Assembly (NCBI RefSeq): GCF_000220395.1
Contig: NW_004087007.1
Location: 1,309-28,514, forward strand
Reading direction: 5' to 3'
Source: Ichthyophthirius multifiliis
Lineage: Eukaryota; Ciliophora; Oligohymenophorea; Hymenostomatida
Length of the DNA: 27,206 bases
The position numbers and the translations under genes are program-made. Shown piece by piece: positions 1 to 10,942 of the stretch (the first letter of the stretch is position 1; every line of letters begins with the position of its first letter). Under the pieces are notes generated by a model. It had not been told where the DNA came from. It saw only the letters and a program-made list of their open reading frames with translations, and made no database searches.

Positions 1-554
1 AATTACAAAAACACATTATTTTACTATACTTTTCAATTAATTTATATAAAAAAAACTATATTTAAATAATATCTATATATTTTTTATATAAAAAATTGTT
101 AAAAATAAATTTTTTAATTACATAAAGAAGTTATTTTTTTATTTTATAAGAATTTAGTTTAAAAAAAATATTATTTTTTTGTGAATTTACGATTTAAGTC
201 ATAATTAAATAAGCATTTTTTAGTTAAAAGTAATTTTTAGAATTATGATTAAATAGAAAAATTATTAGTCTAAATTTGTAAAAGAATTAATTAGAAATTT
301 AAAAATAAATAAAAATTAATAAAAAATTACTAAAAACAAACCATCCAAAATATATGAAACATTTTTATTAATAATAAAAAAATAAAAAAAATACTGTAAA
401 GCCCACTTCCCAGTCTCCTGTTCTCTTCCTTCACTAAAAATAAAAGTAAAAATAGAAATTTTAAAATCTGCATTGCATCTATACAATTTTTTTTTTTAAA
501 TAATTCTATTTATTTTTAATCTAATATAATAATAAAAAAAAAAAAATTATTTGG
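1..554. other. AT-rich leader region with one GC-richer pyrimidine tract
   Basis: No gene could be supported here. The DNA is almost pure A and T except for a pyrimidine-rich patch at about 401-433 on the plus strand. That patch can be read in more than one open frame: one plus frame runs on from it into the coding frame of the next gene, and a minus ORF with a hydrophobic start runs from 473 down to 33. Neither is supported by a domain or by clean splice sites. It may equally be 5' leader or promoter DNA of the gene starting at 555. Confidence 0.3.
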
Positions 555-1990
555 ATGAGTGTGGAAAGTGTTTTATGTTAATTAAATATAAAAAAAGGTA
601 AAAAGTCAAAGAAAAACTAAATTTAAAATACTTCTTTATATTATTGAAAAAAAAGAAAATAAAAATTATTATAGTTAGAAACCTAAATGTCACTCAAGTC
701 TCCAGTAAATTAAAAATAATAAATAAAAAGTCATCTTATTTTATTATATAAAAGGAAAATCCTGAAAATTAAAAAATTATAAATTAAAAAAATGCTAAAT
801 ATAAAAAAAATTTCTAACGCCAAAACGTGTAATTAAATTAGATAAATTCACTTAGAAATGTTGGTACAATGTCAAAGATAGTTAATAATCTTAAAGATAA
901 TCAAAATAATAAAAAATAAATAAATATAAAATCTTTAAATAATTTAGACTAAATATAAGTAACAGTTGGAACATAATAATAAATAAAAACAAATATAAAA
1001 ATTAAAACAAATACAAACATAGATTATGATTATTAATAAATGTATTAAAATTTGAGAAATAATGACAATTAATATATAATAAGTTAAGCAGATATATTGT
1101 TTAAAAATTTTGATATCCATAACAAAAATTAAATTTCTTTAAAATAATGTTTCGATATTATCATGATTGCGTTTGATAATAGTAAAAATATATATACATT
1201 TAAATATGTAAATTGATATAATAATAAATTTATTAAAAATATTTTCTTTTATAAATATAATTCATATTGTTTTTTATTATTTTTTTTTAAAAATCTCTAT
1301 CAAAAAAAAAAAATTCGTACGAGAAAAAATGGTTAACAGCCTTTTTTTTTGATTGAGCATTTTTTTAAAAAAAATACATAAACAATAAATAAAAAATCTT
1401 TATTTTTTAATTTTTTTTTCTTATTTATCTTACCATAGAAATAACTAAAAGTGATGCATTATTAGCAATCAACTAATTTTCTATAAATAGGAAGGTTTAA
1501 AAAACTTAATTCAATTTTATTATATAATAGCTGATTGATTTATATAACAATAAAAATAAATTTAACCCAGACAATATGGACTAGTAAAAAATTTATATCC
1601 TTAAATAAATATAATATTTTGTTTTATAACAAAGGTTAACAGAAAATTTTGATATTTAATAACTAGACAATATAATTAGCAGTTGGCATAAAGTAGATGT
1701 TCATAAGTAAGGTTTTTTATTAATCAAATAAGCATAAGAAGTTATAAATATATGTTTGTCTGCATATAAGTGTAATTAAAAAAATTATAAAAAATAATAT
1801 TCTTATTATTTTTTGTATGATTAAAAACTAACTTCAAGATTCTAATATAAATGATGAATTAATTTAATATTTTTTAAAAGAAAATAAATAAATAACATAC
1901 AAATAATATTTATAGTTTATTTCTAATTTTTTAATAAGAAATAAACGAATATATTTATTTAAACCTAGATGTAAATGTAATGTATTTTGA
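555..1990 (+). CDS. Probable EF-hand-like protein, four exons
   Basis: Model: exons 555-597, 675-1181, 1439-1771 and 1839-1990, joining in phase to about 344 residues with TGA as stop. The introns are 77, 257 and 67 nt, all GT..AG; the second is the least certain because it is long and another small exon could lie within it. The product begins MSVESVLCQLNIKK. Its second half holds four helix-loop-helix-like stretches, with loop cores such as FDIHNKNQISLKQ and WHKVDVHKQGFLL. These resemble EF-hand loops with several calcium ligands missing. From this I infer a degenerate EF-hand protein, probably cytosolic, with weak or no calcium binding. The N-terminal third is rich in Asn, Gln and Lys and shows no domain. 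It could also be an unrelated helical-repeat protein; phase-consistent introns are the main support for coding. Confidence 0.5.
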
Positions 1991-2593
1991 TTGTTTTTTA
2001 TATAAGAATTAGTGTTGAATTGAAAATATCTTCTATCCTAAATACAATTTATTGGAAATGAAAAAAAATAATATATAAAAAGCAAATACGATATAATTTC
2101 ATAATAATTAATTTCTAAATATAAATATAAATATAATATATATATTATATTTATATTTATATTTATATTTATATTTATTTTATAATTTAATTTTTACTTT
2201 AATTAATTTTATTTAAAAAAAAAAAATAAAAAAAATATGTCTATTTTTATTTTAAAGAATTTATTATGAAAATTATATATATATACTTATACTTTTTATA
2301 ATATTATTTTATTTAATTTCTTATGATAAAAATTAATATAAAAACATAATTCTTGTAATTTTAGTTATTAAAATTTTCGATAACTAAAAATAAAACTGAA
2401 TAATATAAAATCTGTAATATAAAAATTTGAAATTTTTAGTTTCCAATCACATTAATAATAATATATATATACAATTAATTTATATCATATTAATAAATTT
2501 TAATTTTTCTTTACAAAACTAATTATTAAAAATAATTATTATATATTATTCATTTTTTATTAAATTAATAAATATATTTTATAATTAATATAA
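1991..2593. other. AT-rich spacer upstream of the PAM16-like gene
   Basis: No gene is supported. The spacer holds a perfect palindrome (separate entry) and poly-A and poly-T runs. It must contain the 3' end of the gene before it and the promoter of the gene starting at 2594, but no defined regulatory motif can be recognised. Confidence 0.4.
2116..2165. repeat. 25-bp perfect inverted repeat without spacer
   Basis: Bases 2116-2140 are the exact reverse complement of 2141-2165. The arms are built from repeated ATAAAT-type units meeting at an alternating AT centre. It could extrude as a cruciform or fold as a hairpin in RNA. It lies between two plus-strand genes and could help 3'-end formation, or simply be a product of the low-complexity composition. 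Confidence 0.75.
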
Positions 2594-3265
2594 ATGGTAA
2601 ATCCTTTTTTTGCAAGGTTTTTAACTAAATTAGTTGGATCAGTAGGGAAATCAGTAATGAGAGCATATAAAAATACAATAAAAAGTATTTAATATTTTTA
2701 AGCATTAAATTATTTTAAATAAATATTAACTTTATATTTAAATTATTATAAAAGATAATAGAGGAGTAAATCATAAAAAAACATTTGATTTAAATATCAA
2801 TAATGTATTTAATTATACAAAATATAGAGCATAATAAAATAAATAATTTAATCAATTTTATTAAGTATTTCAAAATATGTATAATAAGCAAAATAATCAA
2901 TAATTTGACTACAAAACTAATTAATAAAGCGAAAGCAAATTTTCTAATTATTAAATCAGCGAAAACGAATCATTAAAAATATTATAAATATAAAATTAAA
3001 TGGATTATTAAATTGATGATATAATGGAAGTAAACAAAAATAATATATTTTATAATTTTTATTAACAAAAATAATTATCTAGAAATATATTAAATACTAT
3101 TCTATTAATAATCCAAAAAATGGAGGGTCAGCTTATTTATAACATAAAGTTAAAACCGCTAAAGATTATTTAATTTTATTAAAAGGTTGGCAATAATAAG
3201 AATAATAATGGAGATAAAAAAATAATTTTTTATAAGAAAATGATGATGAAATTAAAATAAACTGA
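2594..3265 (+). CDS. PAM16: PAM16/TIM16 mitochondrial import-motor subunit
   Basis: Three exons, 2594-2684, 2755-3029 and 3083-3265, give 182 residues; the introns are 70 and 53 nt. In known biology PAM16 (TIM16, Magmas) sits on the matrix side of the TIM23 translocon and binds the J-protein PAM18 through a J-like domain lacking the HPD motif, tuning mitochondrial Hsp70. Residues 1-30 resemble the family's N-terminal membrane-associated segment (FFARFLTKLVGSVGKSVMRAYK in part). Residues about 98-156 form the J-like domain. They include SENESLKILQ and then NNPKNGGSAYLQHKV, matching the family's NGGSxYLQxKV region; no HPD is present, as expected. The Gln/Asn-rich linker between the two parts (about residues 40-97) is longer than in yeast or animals. 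The start is the first in-frame ATG that gives the hydrophobic N terminus. No neighbour has an obvious mitochondrial-import link. Confidence 0.85.
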
Positions 3266-3610
3266 ATTAAATTAAAAATATATCTTATTTTTATTTTCTT
3301 TTAAGATTTATTATTACTATAATATGAAAATTAAACTTAATATTTTAGTATAAAATTAACTAATTTTAATTTTGATTTTATAAATTTTAAAGAACATAAA
3401 TTTATTTAAAAATTTTCATTAATAATTTAATTAATTTTATAAGATTTTATATATTTGATATATATGATTATAAAAATACATATTTTTTTAAAAAGCGGCA
3501 TAATAAAATTAAATTTTAAATAAATATTAAAGAAAAGTATATATATAAATTAATAAGAATAAGTTTTTTTAAAAATTCATAAATTAAAAAAATTAAATTA
3601 TTGACAAATT
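3266..3610. other. Convergent spacer between PAM16-like and kinase genes
   Basis: This AT-rich spacer contains the 3' ends of two genes running towards each other. I see no gene or clear processing signal in it. Confidence 0.4.
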
Positions 3611-5278
3611 TCAGCCGAATAATTATTTATAAGCTATACTTATTCTTGCAAATAGCACTTTAGGATCAGTAAATTTCCTTAAGAAGTAAAATCTTCCTAT
3701 ATTTTTAGGTTTCATATTATTTTGGCTGCTTTTAAAAGTATGATCAAATGTATATATCATTAAAAGATCTTCAACTAGTTATAATAATTTATTATCTTCT
3801 TCAGTAATTTTGATTTAATTACATAATTTTGTATTAATTTCATCAAGAGGGAATAATAAATAAGAAATAACTTTTTCAATTACTTAACATTCAAAGACAA
3901 CGTCAATTTTATTAGGTTCTTTATTATTAGGGATATCGCTTTAATTTTTGAGTAACTTTTCTTAAAAGACAAGGAAATTTTTATGATAAGTCTGATAATC
4001 GGCACTGATTTTTTCCTAATGTTTTTAATATTTATTAGTTTCATTTTTAAATTTATTCCAATCATCTTAATCAATTTTATCTTTAAAATAATTATTTTAA
4101 TTATTTTAGAACCTCCAATAAAGCTCATAAAAAATAACATCAGATCTATTACATAAAACATACATAAGTTAAACTGTAATAATATAATCATCCATGAAAT
4201 ACTCTGCTATTCTTTTTTTTATATCATTAAATAATTTAGCAGTATTGAAAACAAAATATGCTAGGCTTTCTTATTATTCGATGTATTATTCTATTTTCTC
4301 TACTATAAATTTATTATTTTACCTATTTCCCATTATTTATGTCATGTCTTCGTTTATCCAACTTTCTTAAGCTTAAATACTTTTAATATCCAATTAGTCT
4401 GTTATTTTTAATGATTTGGGCAACTTTTAATCAATCTAAACTAGCTCATGAGAAAAAAGCTCATCCCAATTCATTCTTTTTTATTCATCTAAGGTAAGCA
4501 TTCTTCTTAGCAAATCTTTTAATGCAGAACTTAGATTTTTCTAACTATGAAATCTCAAATCGGGATTATTAAGGATATTTTAAGTTAAATTCACTTAAGT
4601 AGTAGCATACCAAGGATAAGAATTATTTGGGTTTTAAGGGTCATAAAATAGCATAAAATATAAAGTAACTCCCAAACTCCATATTTCACTTTTACTTGTA
4701 TATTATTATCCTCTGAGAATTTAAGGGGATGAAAAAAGGGGTGTCCCTGTTATTGTGGCTTATTCACTATCACCCTCTATTATATTTTTTGAAAAACCAA
4801 AGTCTGCTAATTTCAACATATCATTATGTACTAGAATATTTTCAGGCTTTATATCTCTATGAAGCATTTTTTTATTTATTAAGTATTTAAAAGCACTTAC
4901 TAATTAGGAAAAATAATAAAGGCATTCTTTTTCGTTTGGAAGGTTCTTCTTTATTAATCCTTCTAAATCACCATCTTTACAATATTCCATTATTAAATAT
5001 ATGTTCTTGTCTGTTTATTTTGCATCAATAAATTTTACTATATAGGGGTGATTCAATTACCTTAAGTTATTTATTTCACGAATTGCTGCATCCAATTTGG
5101 TTTTTTCTATCCCTCCATTGCAAAAAGGTATCGGAGTTTCTTTAATTGCATAAATTACGTTATCTGATCCGACATAGCTGTCTAAACTTCCACGATATAC
5201 TGTACCGTATTGGCCACTTCCCAGTTTACTGCTAGTTTCTATTATATATTCACCGACTCGTTTGTAAGTTTTATTCAT
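3611..5278 (-). CDS. ULK/ATG1-like serine/threonine protein kinase
   Basis: A single exon of 556 codons on the minus strand, ATG at 5278-5276, TGA at 3613-3611. The kinase domain fills about residues 12-265. Visible motifs are the glycine loop [12 protein letters not shown] (19-30), Lys46 in YAIKE, Glu68 in helix C, the catalytic loop HRDIKPEN (140-147) and DFG (159-161). The ordering and text ([13 protein letters not shown]) fit the ULK/ATG1 group, whose members start autophagy or regulate cilia in other eukaryotes; which role applies here is unknown. Two changes stand out: the APE position reads SPQ (about 184-186), and the usual Asp before the WSLG motif is Glu198. The C-terminal half (about 270-555) is Lys/Asn/Gln-rich with possible coiled coil and no recognised domain. 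Gln is almost always TAA. Confidence 0.9.
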
Positions 5279-5806
5279 TTAAGATTTTTATATATATATT
5301 TTGAATTTTTTTATAAAATGTAATATATAAATATATTTTTTATTTATTTATATATAACTTTATTAATATAATAATTTTTTTATTAAAAGATAGTAATATC
5401 AAAAATTATAAATAATATATTTTATTTAATAACTTATTACATAAACTTTAATACAAAATAAAATCAAATTAATTTTAATAAATACTTGAAAATTTCTAAC
5501 TTTTATAATTTGTATTTTAAAATATAACAAAGAAATTGTAAAATATACAAAGCATTTTATATTTCAATATAGTATCTTAATGCTTATTTCAAATATAATT
5601 AAAAGAAAAGTATTTTTTTTTTATAAATAAAAATATATTAGAACAAATTTTATCACATAAGTTATAATAAATATTTTTTTTATTATTTTAATTTAATAAA
5701 ATTGAGTTTTTATAATATTCCAAAATTATAGTATATTAGAAATATTATAATTTATAAATTTATTTCAAATAAAATATAAATATTTATATAATAATAATTA
5801 TTAATA
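5279..5806. promoter_or_regulatory. Divergent promoter region
   Basis: These 528 bp of very AT-rich DNA separate the start codons of the minus-strand kinase and the plus-strand MORN gene, so both promoters must lie here. No specific element can be recognised. Confidence 0.4.
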
Positions 5807-8449
5807 ATGTTAGAATTAGAACATCTGATTGAAGTTAATAACTTAAGTTATTATAAAATTGATTGTACAAAAGTTTTTTAGAATAATTTTACAAAGCTAA
5901 AATCTATAAAATTCAGAGAATAAAATATATTTGACTGTTATTTATTTACTTATTTAAATATTTAAGTTAAAAACCCAATAACAGAATATCTATTATGTAC
6001 AAAAATAGAATATAGTATAGCAGAATAGAGCAAAATAATAAAAAACTTATAATTATTAATAAAAATAGTAAATAATAATTAATATTTTAACCAACTAAAA
6101 TATTTTACTTACTAGATATAATATGAAACAACAATTTAATTTTATATATTTTATGAATACTTTGAATAAACTATATTAAATCTGACATAAAATAATATTT
6201 CAGAATAATTAATTGATAATATAATAGCTGCATCTTTAAGTACATTAATTTATCTCTAAAATAACGATTGTGCATATTATTATTTAGATTATTAGTTGTT
6301 TTAAATAGATATAAATATAAAAAAAATAAACTCAAAGCAAAATAATTATATTAGAATATTATACGTTTACTTAGATTTATAACAATAATAATAATATAAT
6401 ATATCATAGATTAAAACAAACGTATAAACAATAGGCTATATATTATCAGAATTAATAAAATATAATAAATATTTACAAGTAAAATATGAAAATATATGTA
6501 ATTAATTTAAAGAAGGAAATATTCCTTTGTAAATTTTCAAGGACTACAATTAAAATTTTAAATTATAAAGCCAAATATATTACAGTGATAATGTAATAAA
6601 TTTTTAGCATTAACAAAATTTAAAAATTTTTGAAGAATAATATAAAGGACATAAAAAAATAGCATTTTCTGAAAATGATTAAAAACAGATTTTTCAAACA
6701 GATGACGTTATGAATTATAATTATTCATTTAATAACTTATAAGAATCGAAACATAATTATAACCTTGATTTAAATATATGTTAAGATAATATATAAAATC
6801 CAAAAAAAAACATTCTTAACGAAAATAATACTAATAGTAATTACTTTTAGTCTATTAATAATTAATCTTTTAATCAAAATCTTCAGAAAATTAGTGAAAA
6901 AAATAGATAATCTGATTTACTGAATTAAATAATTACTTTAAAATTGAATGAATTTGATAGTATTAATAATTAAAATTTTAGTTTGGACATAAAAAATTCA
7001 TTAATTGTTAACTCTCCAATTTAAAAAAATGTTTAAAATTATATTTGCAATTATAATAAGGAGCAATTTGAATATTCTTAATTAATATTACAATAGCCAA
7101 AACAGTCAATGACTTTGATTAATTATGATAATAATTAAATTGTTTCTAACTAAAAAAGTTAATTATTTAAAGAATTTGAAGAAGCGACTTTAATAATAGA
7201 TAAACTTAAGAATAAATTAAAAAATTAAGTAAATATAAAAAAAATTCAATATTAAACAAACTCTTATTATTAAGGATAAATAATTTAAATAAAATCTAAT
7301 ATATATAGGTTTTTTAAAAAAATATAATAAAAATAAAATAATATTAATAAAAATAGGCATGGTTGGGGTTTATACTATATGTAAAATGGAGATGTATATG
7401 GAGGATTTTTTCAAATGAACTAATTTTAAGGGGAAGGAACTTATATTTATAAAAATGGAGATATTTATAAGGGAGAGTTAAATTAAAACAATAAACATGG
7501 AATAGGAACTTACTTTTATATGAAATACGAATGTATTTATTAAGGAAAATGGGAAAACAATGTGAAGGATGGTTATGGGATATTAGTGTATAAAAGCAAT
7601 GTTGTCGATCTTTATTTTATTTTTTTATATTGAATTAAAAATTATATGTATAAATTTAAATATATAAGTATATTTTTATATAGGATTTTTACGAAGGATA
7701 CTTTAAAGACAACATTAAATTTGGATAAGGAGTATTTAATTTTTCTAATGGAGATTAATTTAATGGTGTTTGGTTAGAAAAAATGAATTTTGCGAAAGGA
7801 TAATTATAATAAAATAAATAAGAATATAAAGATATTTTTCTATATGAAGATGATCCCTTTTTTTATGAAGGAATTTTTTTTTCATATAAATATATAGAAA
7901 ATTATTCTTTTGAAAAAAAAAATGGAGATGGAATATTTTATTATAAAAATACTGACAAATATATTGGAGACTTTATAAATGGAATGAGAAATGGTTTTGG
8001 GAAATATTTCTATTCAAATGGATGTGTATATGAAGGGCATTGGAAAAATAATTAAAAAGAAAGTTCAAATGCAACTTTTTATTTTCCTGATAAGACATTA
8101 TATTAAGGGTAATTCTAAAACTCTTTTAAAGAAGGATTCGGAAAATAAACTTATTAAAGTTCTATATTAAAATATTTTAATATTTTTATTTAATTAATTA
8201 TTTTTTAAATTATAAGATAATGAATTTTATGAAGGTGAATGGAAATAAGATAAAAGAAATGGTAAAGGTAAATATGTTTTTTATGATGAAAGTTTTTATG
8301 AAGGAGATTGGGAAAATGATGAAATGAATGGGTTAGGTACTTTTTATCAAAAAAGTGACAATAAATATTAAGTTTTTAATGGATTATGGAATAAAAATGA
8401 AATTGAATAAATTTTTTATAAATAAATATTAAACATAAATTAATATTGA
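5807..8449 (+). CDS. MORN-repeat protein
   Basis: Exons 5807-7600, 7684-8158 and 8217-8449 give 833 residues; introns are 83 and 58 nt. The first donor could instead be at 7604, adding one Val. From about residue 518 to the end there are ten or eleven MORN repeats, seen as spaced NGDxYxG and GxG signatures such as GEGTYIYKNGDIYKG and NGKGKYVFYDESFYEGDW. MORN repeats form elongated beta-sheet structures that bind membranes or act as scaffolds at membranes and cytoskeleton. The N-terminal 500 residues are Asn/Gln-rich, with a short run of five Gln near residue 195. One stretch (LSTLIYLQNND and following) faintly resembles the helix E/catalytic-loop area of a protein kinase, but no HRD or DFG is present, so this is speculation. 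The start is the first ATG of a continuous frame. Confidence 0.86.
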
Positions 8450-8503
8450 AATAAAAATATAATTATATGAATATATTATAAACCTTCATAAGTTAAAACC
8501 TTG

Positions 8504-8548
8504 TTTGATTTAGTATATTTATTATTTAATTTTTTTTACTAAATCAAA
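8504..8548. repeat. 12-bp inverted repeat with 21-nt loop
   Basis: TTTGATTTAGTA at 8504-8515 pairs exactly with TACTAAATCAAA at 8537-8548. It starts about 55 bp after the MORN stop codon and could form a hairpin in the 3' end of that transcript. No terminator class is known to apply. Confidence 0.5.
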
Positions 8549-8749
8549 ACTTTTCAAGTTCAAAAAGTTATTGATAAAGATAGTATATAATTTCAAATTT
8601 ATTCATTTTTTATAATCATCCTATTTATCAATAATAAATTAATGATAAATCAATATATAGATTAATATATTTAAATCTAATATTTATAAATTTAAAAAAA
8701 ATAAAAATAAGTTTTCATATTTTATATTTTTTATTTCATTTTCAATTTA

Positions 8750-9200
8750 AAATTTTTATTTTATTAATTATCTAATTGTTAATAAATAAATCTGCAGATT
8801 ACAATTAAAATAAATCATCATAAGACTCTTATAAATTTACTTAACAATATGGGTAATTAAATTTTACTTAAATAAATTTAAATCATTTGATTAAAATTAA
8901 TAAGTATTTAAATATTTTATTTATCTAACTGTAAATTTTAACTATTTTATTTAAAATAATATATATATATTCGTTTATACATTTTTAAACTTAAAAAAAT
9001 AATTAATTTTGTAGTAAAATCAAAAATTAATTTAATATTAATTTTAATCATAACTTTTTTGTTCTAAATTAAGGATTATGAAATAACCATTTAGACCATT
9101 TTTCCTTATTTTAATAATTTTCAGATTTAAGGCGATTTAGAATAAAAATATATAGTAATAAAGTCAATGAATTTTATTTAAATAATATAATTAATTTTGT
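8750..9200. other. Coding-like island, strand and structure unresolved
   Basis: This stretch is less AT-extreme than its surroundings and has long frames without TGA on both strands. A plus frame from about 8791 contains SADYNQNKSSQDSYK, and another plus frame contains DYEITIQTIFPYF. A minus frame through about 9060-9160 contains KEKWSKWLFHNPQF. Plausible GT..AG introns can be drawn, but no model reaches both a start and a stop cleanly and no family is recognised. It may be a small gene or decayed coding DNA. Confidence 0.25.
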
Positions 9201-9370
9201 AAATAAATTAATATTAATAAAGTATCGTATAAAATCAAATAAATAATAATATAAGTAATATTTTTTTATTCTATAAATACTAATAATATCACATATTTAA
9301 TACTTATATAAAATAATATGAAAATAACATTTATATATATTTAAAAATTTCAAATAATGATATTTAATTA

Positions 9371-10225
9371 TCATAATTCAGCTATCATAACTAGCATAGG
9401 TTCTCTATTAATATTGGTATAACAAAGGATCTTTTATATTTGTTCTGAGAAATAATCTAGTTTACTAATAAAAGAAAGTTATTTTTGTTTCTAGTTTTCA
9501 CTTGTAAAAGGATTTTTTTCTCCATTTCCAATAGGAAAATTAAAAGAGTCGATCCCTTTTTGTTTAAAATTTAAATTTAAAGAATCGAAAGTATTTTTTT
9601 TTTAATTGATTCCATCAGGTATATATGAAGAATTATATTCAATGAAATTAGTTTATGCTTTTTATTCTATTAATTCCATATTTCTCTTAAATAATTCTTC
9701 TTTGTTTGCTGGTGCATTAAAGTTGTTATTTAATATAACATATTATTATTATTATTATTATTATGTTCCACCATTTATAACATTTTCATGATTTAAGTTT
9801 TTTTTCATGTCATCTTTTTTTTAAACAGGAGGAATAAATAAAGAACCACCAGAAGAAGATTAAGCAATTTAAGAATTTAATTAATCTTCATTATATATAA
9901 ATCTCCGTAAAATTTCAGTCCTTTCTATTTAAAATTTTTTCAATACTATACTAAAATAATTTTCTAATGCTTTCATTCTTTTATTTATGAAATTTTCAGA
10001 TTTATTTCCAAACCACTTTTTCGGTGGAAACTAAGGAACATTATCGTTTGAATATTGTTTAATTAAATGCTTGTGCACTTGAAGCATTCTTGAATATCTT
10101 TCTTTTAATTTTGTTTAGTTGATGTTTAAATTATTTGTAACTAATATATTATAAAATACTACTTCACTTTATATATCAAATGATACAAATTTTAAATATA
10201 TGTTATTGTTTAAACTTGAATTCAT
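9371..10225 (-). CDS. PX (phox-homology) domain protein
   Basis: A single exon of 285 codons on the minus strand, giving 284 residues; TGA at 9373-9371. Residues about 8-97 form a PX domain, the phosphoinositide-binding module of sorting nexins. The signature ERYSRM at 42-47 corresponds to the RR(Y/F)S(D/E) motif with the phosphoinositide-contacting Arg43 and Tyr44. The proline loop PPKKWFGN lies at 67-74, and Arg83 lies in the following NKRMKALENYF helix. By family knowledge it should bind PI3P on endosomal membranes. The rest (about 100-284) has no second domain such as BAR. It includes a run of seven Gln, all coded by TAA, at about 9741-9763. Endosomal sorting is a reasonable inference; the partner is unknown. 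Confidence 0.87.
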
Positions 10226-10942
10226 ATAATTATTTTTTTCTCTTTATTTGAATTTTGTAATTTTTTTTTGATAACAATATATTATATGGTTTTTTATTTT
10301 ATTTTTTTATATTAAGTATATGTTTATTATTTTTATATTTTAGTTAATTATTTAATTATAATAATATATTATATGTATTATTTTTTATTCTATTTAATTT
10401 TAGTTTTATTTTAAAATTTATTTTATTTGATTTGATTTAGTTATCATATATTATTTAAGATTTTATTTTTTTTAAATCCAAATTTCTTTGATAGGACTCT
10501 TTACATAAATTATTATTTCTTATATCTAATATATTATATTGTCTATAAATTTATTTTTATATAGAAAAAATCATTAATTTTATGATAAATAAGACTTAAT
10601 TTTAACACATCAGAGGTAAAAAATATTTTATAATTAAATTCTAAATAAATTATATATTATATGGATATATTAAAAAATAATTATCATGTTTGTTTTGATT
10701 TTTTTATTTTTATACATATTTTTTTAAAAAGAAAGCAAATTAAAAAAAAAAAGATAACTGTTTTTTTTGTTTAAATAGATTATTTTAAGATAAATAACAA
10801 AATAAATAAAAAAACATCAAAAAAAGTAATATTAAAATGAATATTAATTGTTACTAGTTAAAAAATAGGTTTATAATTGACTAAAATATAAAATACACAT
10901 AAAATTATTATAATAAATTTATAGTTTTTTTATATCATTGTT
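10226..10942. other. AT-rich spacer upstream of the PX gene
   Basis: About 700 bp between two minus-strand genes. It should contain the PX-gene promoter and the 3' end of the phosphatidyltransferase transcript. I see no open frame with protein-like composition and no repeat worth naming. Confidence 0.4.

Noticed and set aside
3880-4191. Minus-strand 103-residue Ile/Lys-rich ORF
   Set aside because: It is a shifted-frame reading of the C-terminal half of the kinase gene, which is open in its own frame to TGA at 3611-3613.
9606-9791. Plus-strand 61-residue ORF with a tyrosine run
   Set aside because: It is the reverse strand of the polyglutamine part of the PX-domain gene.
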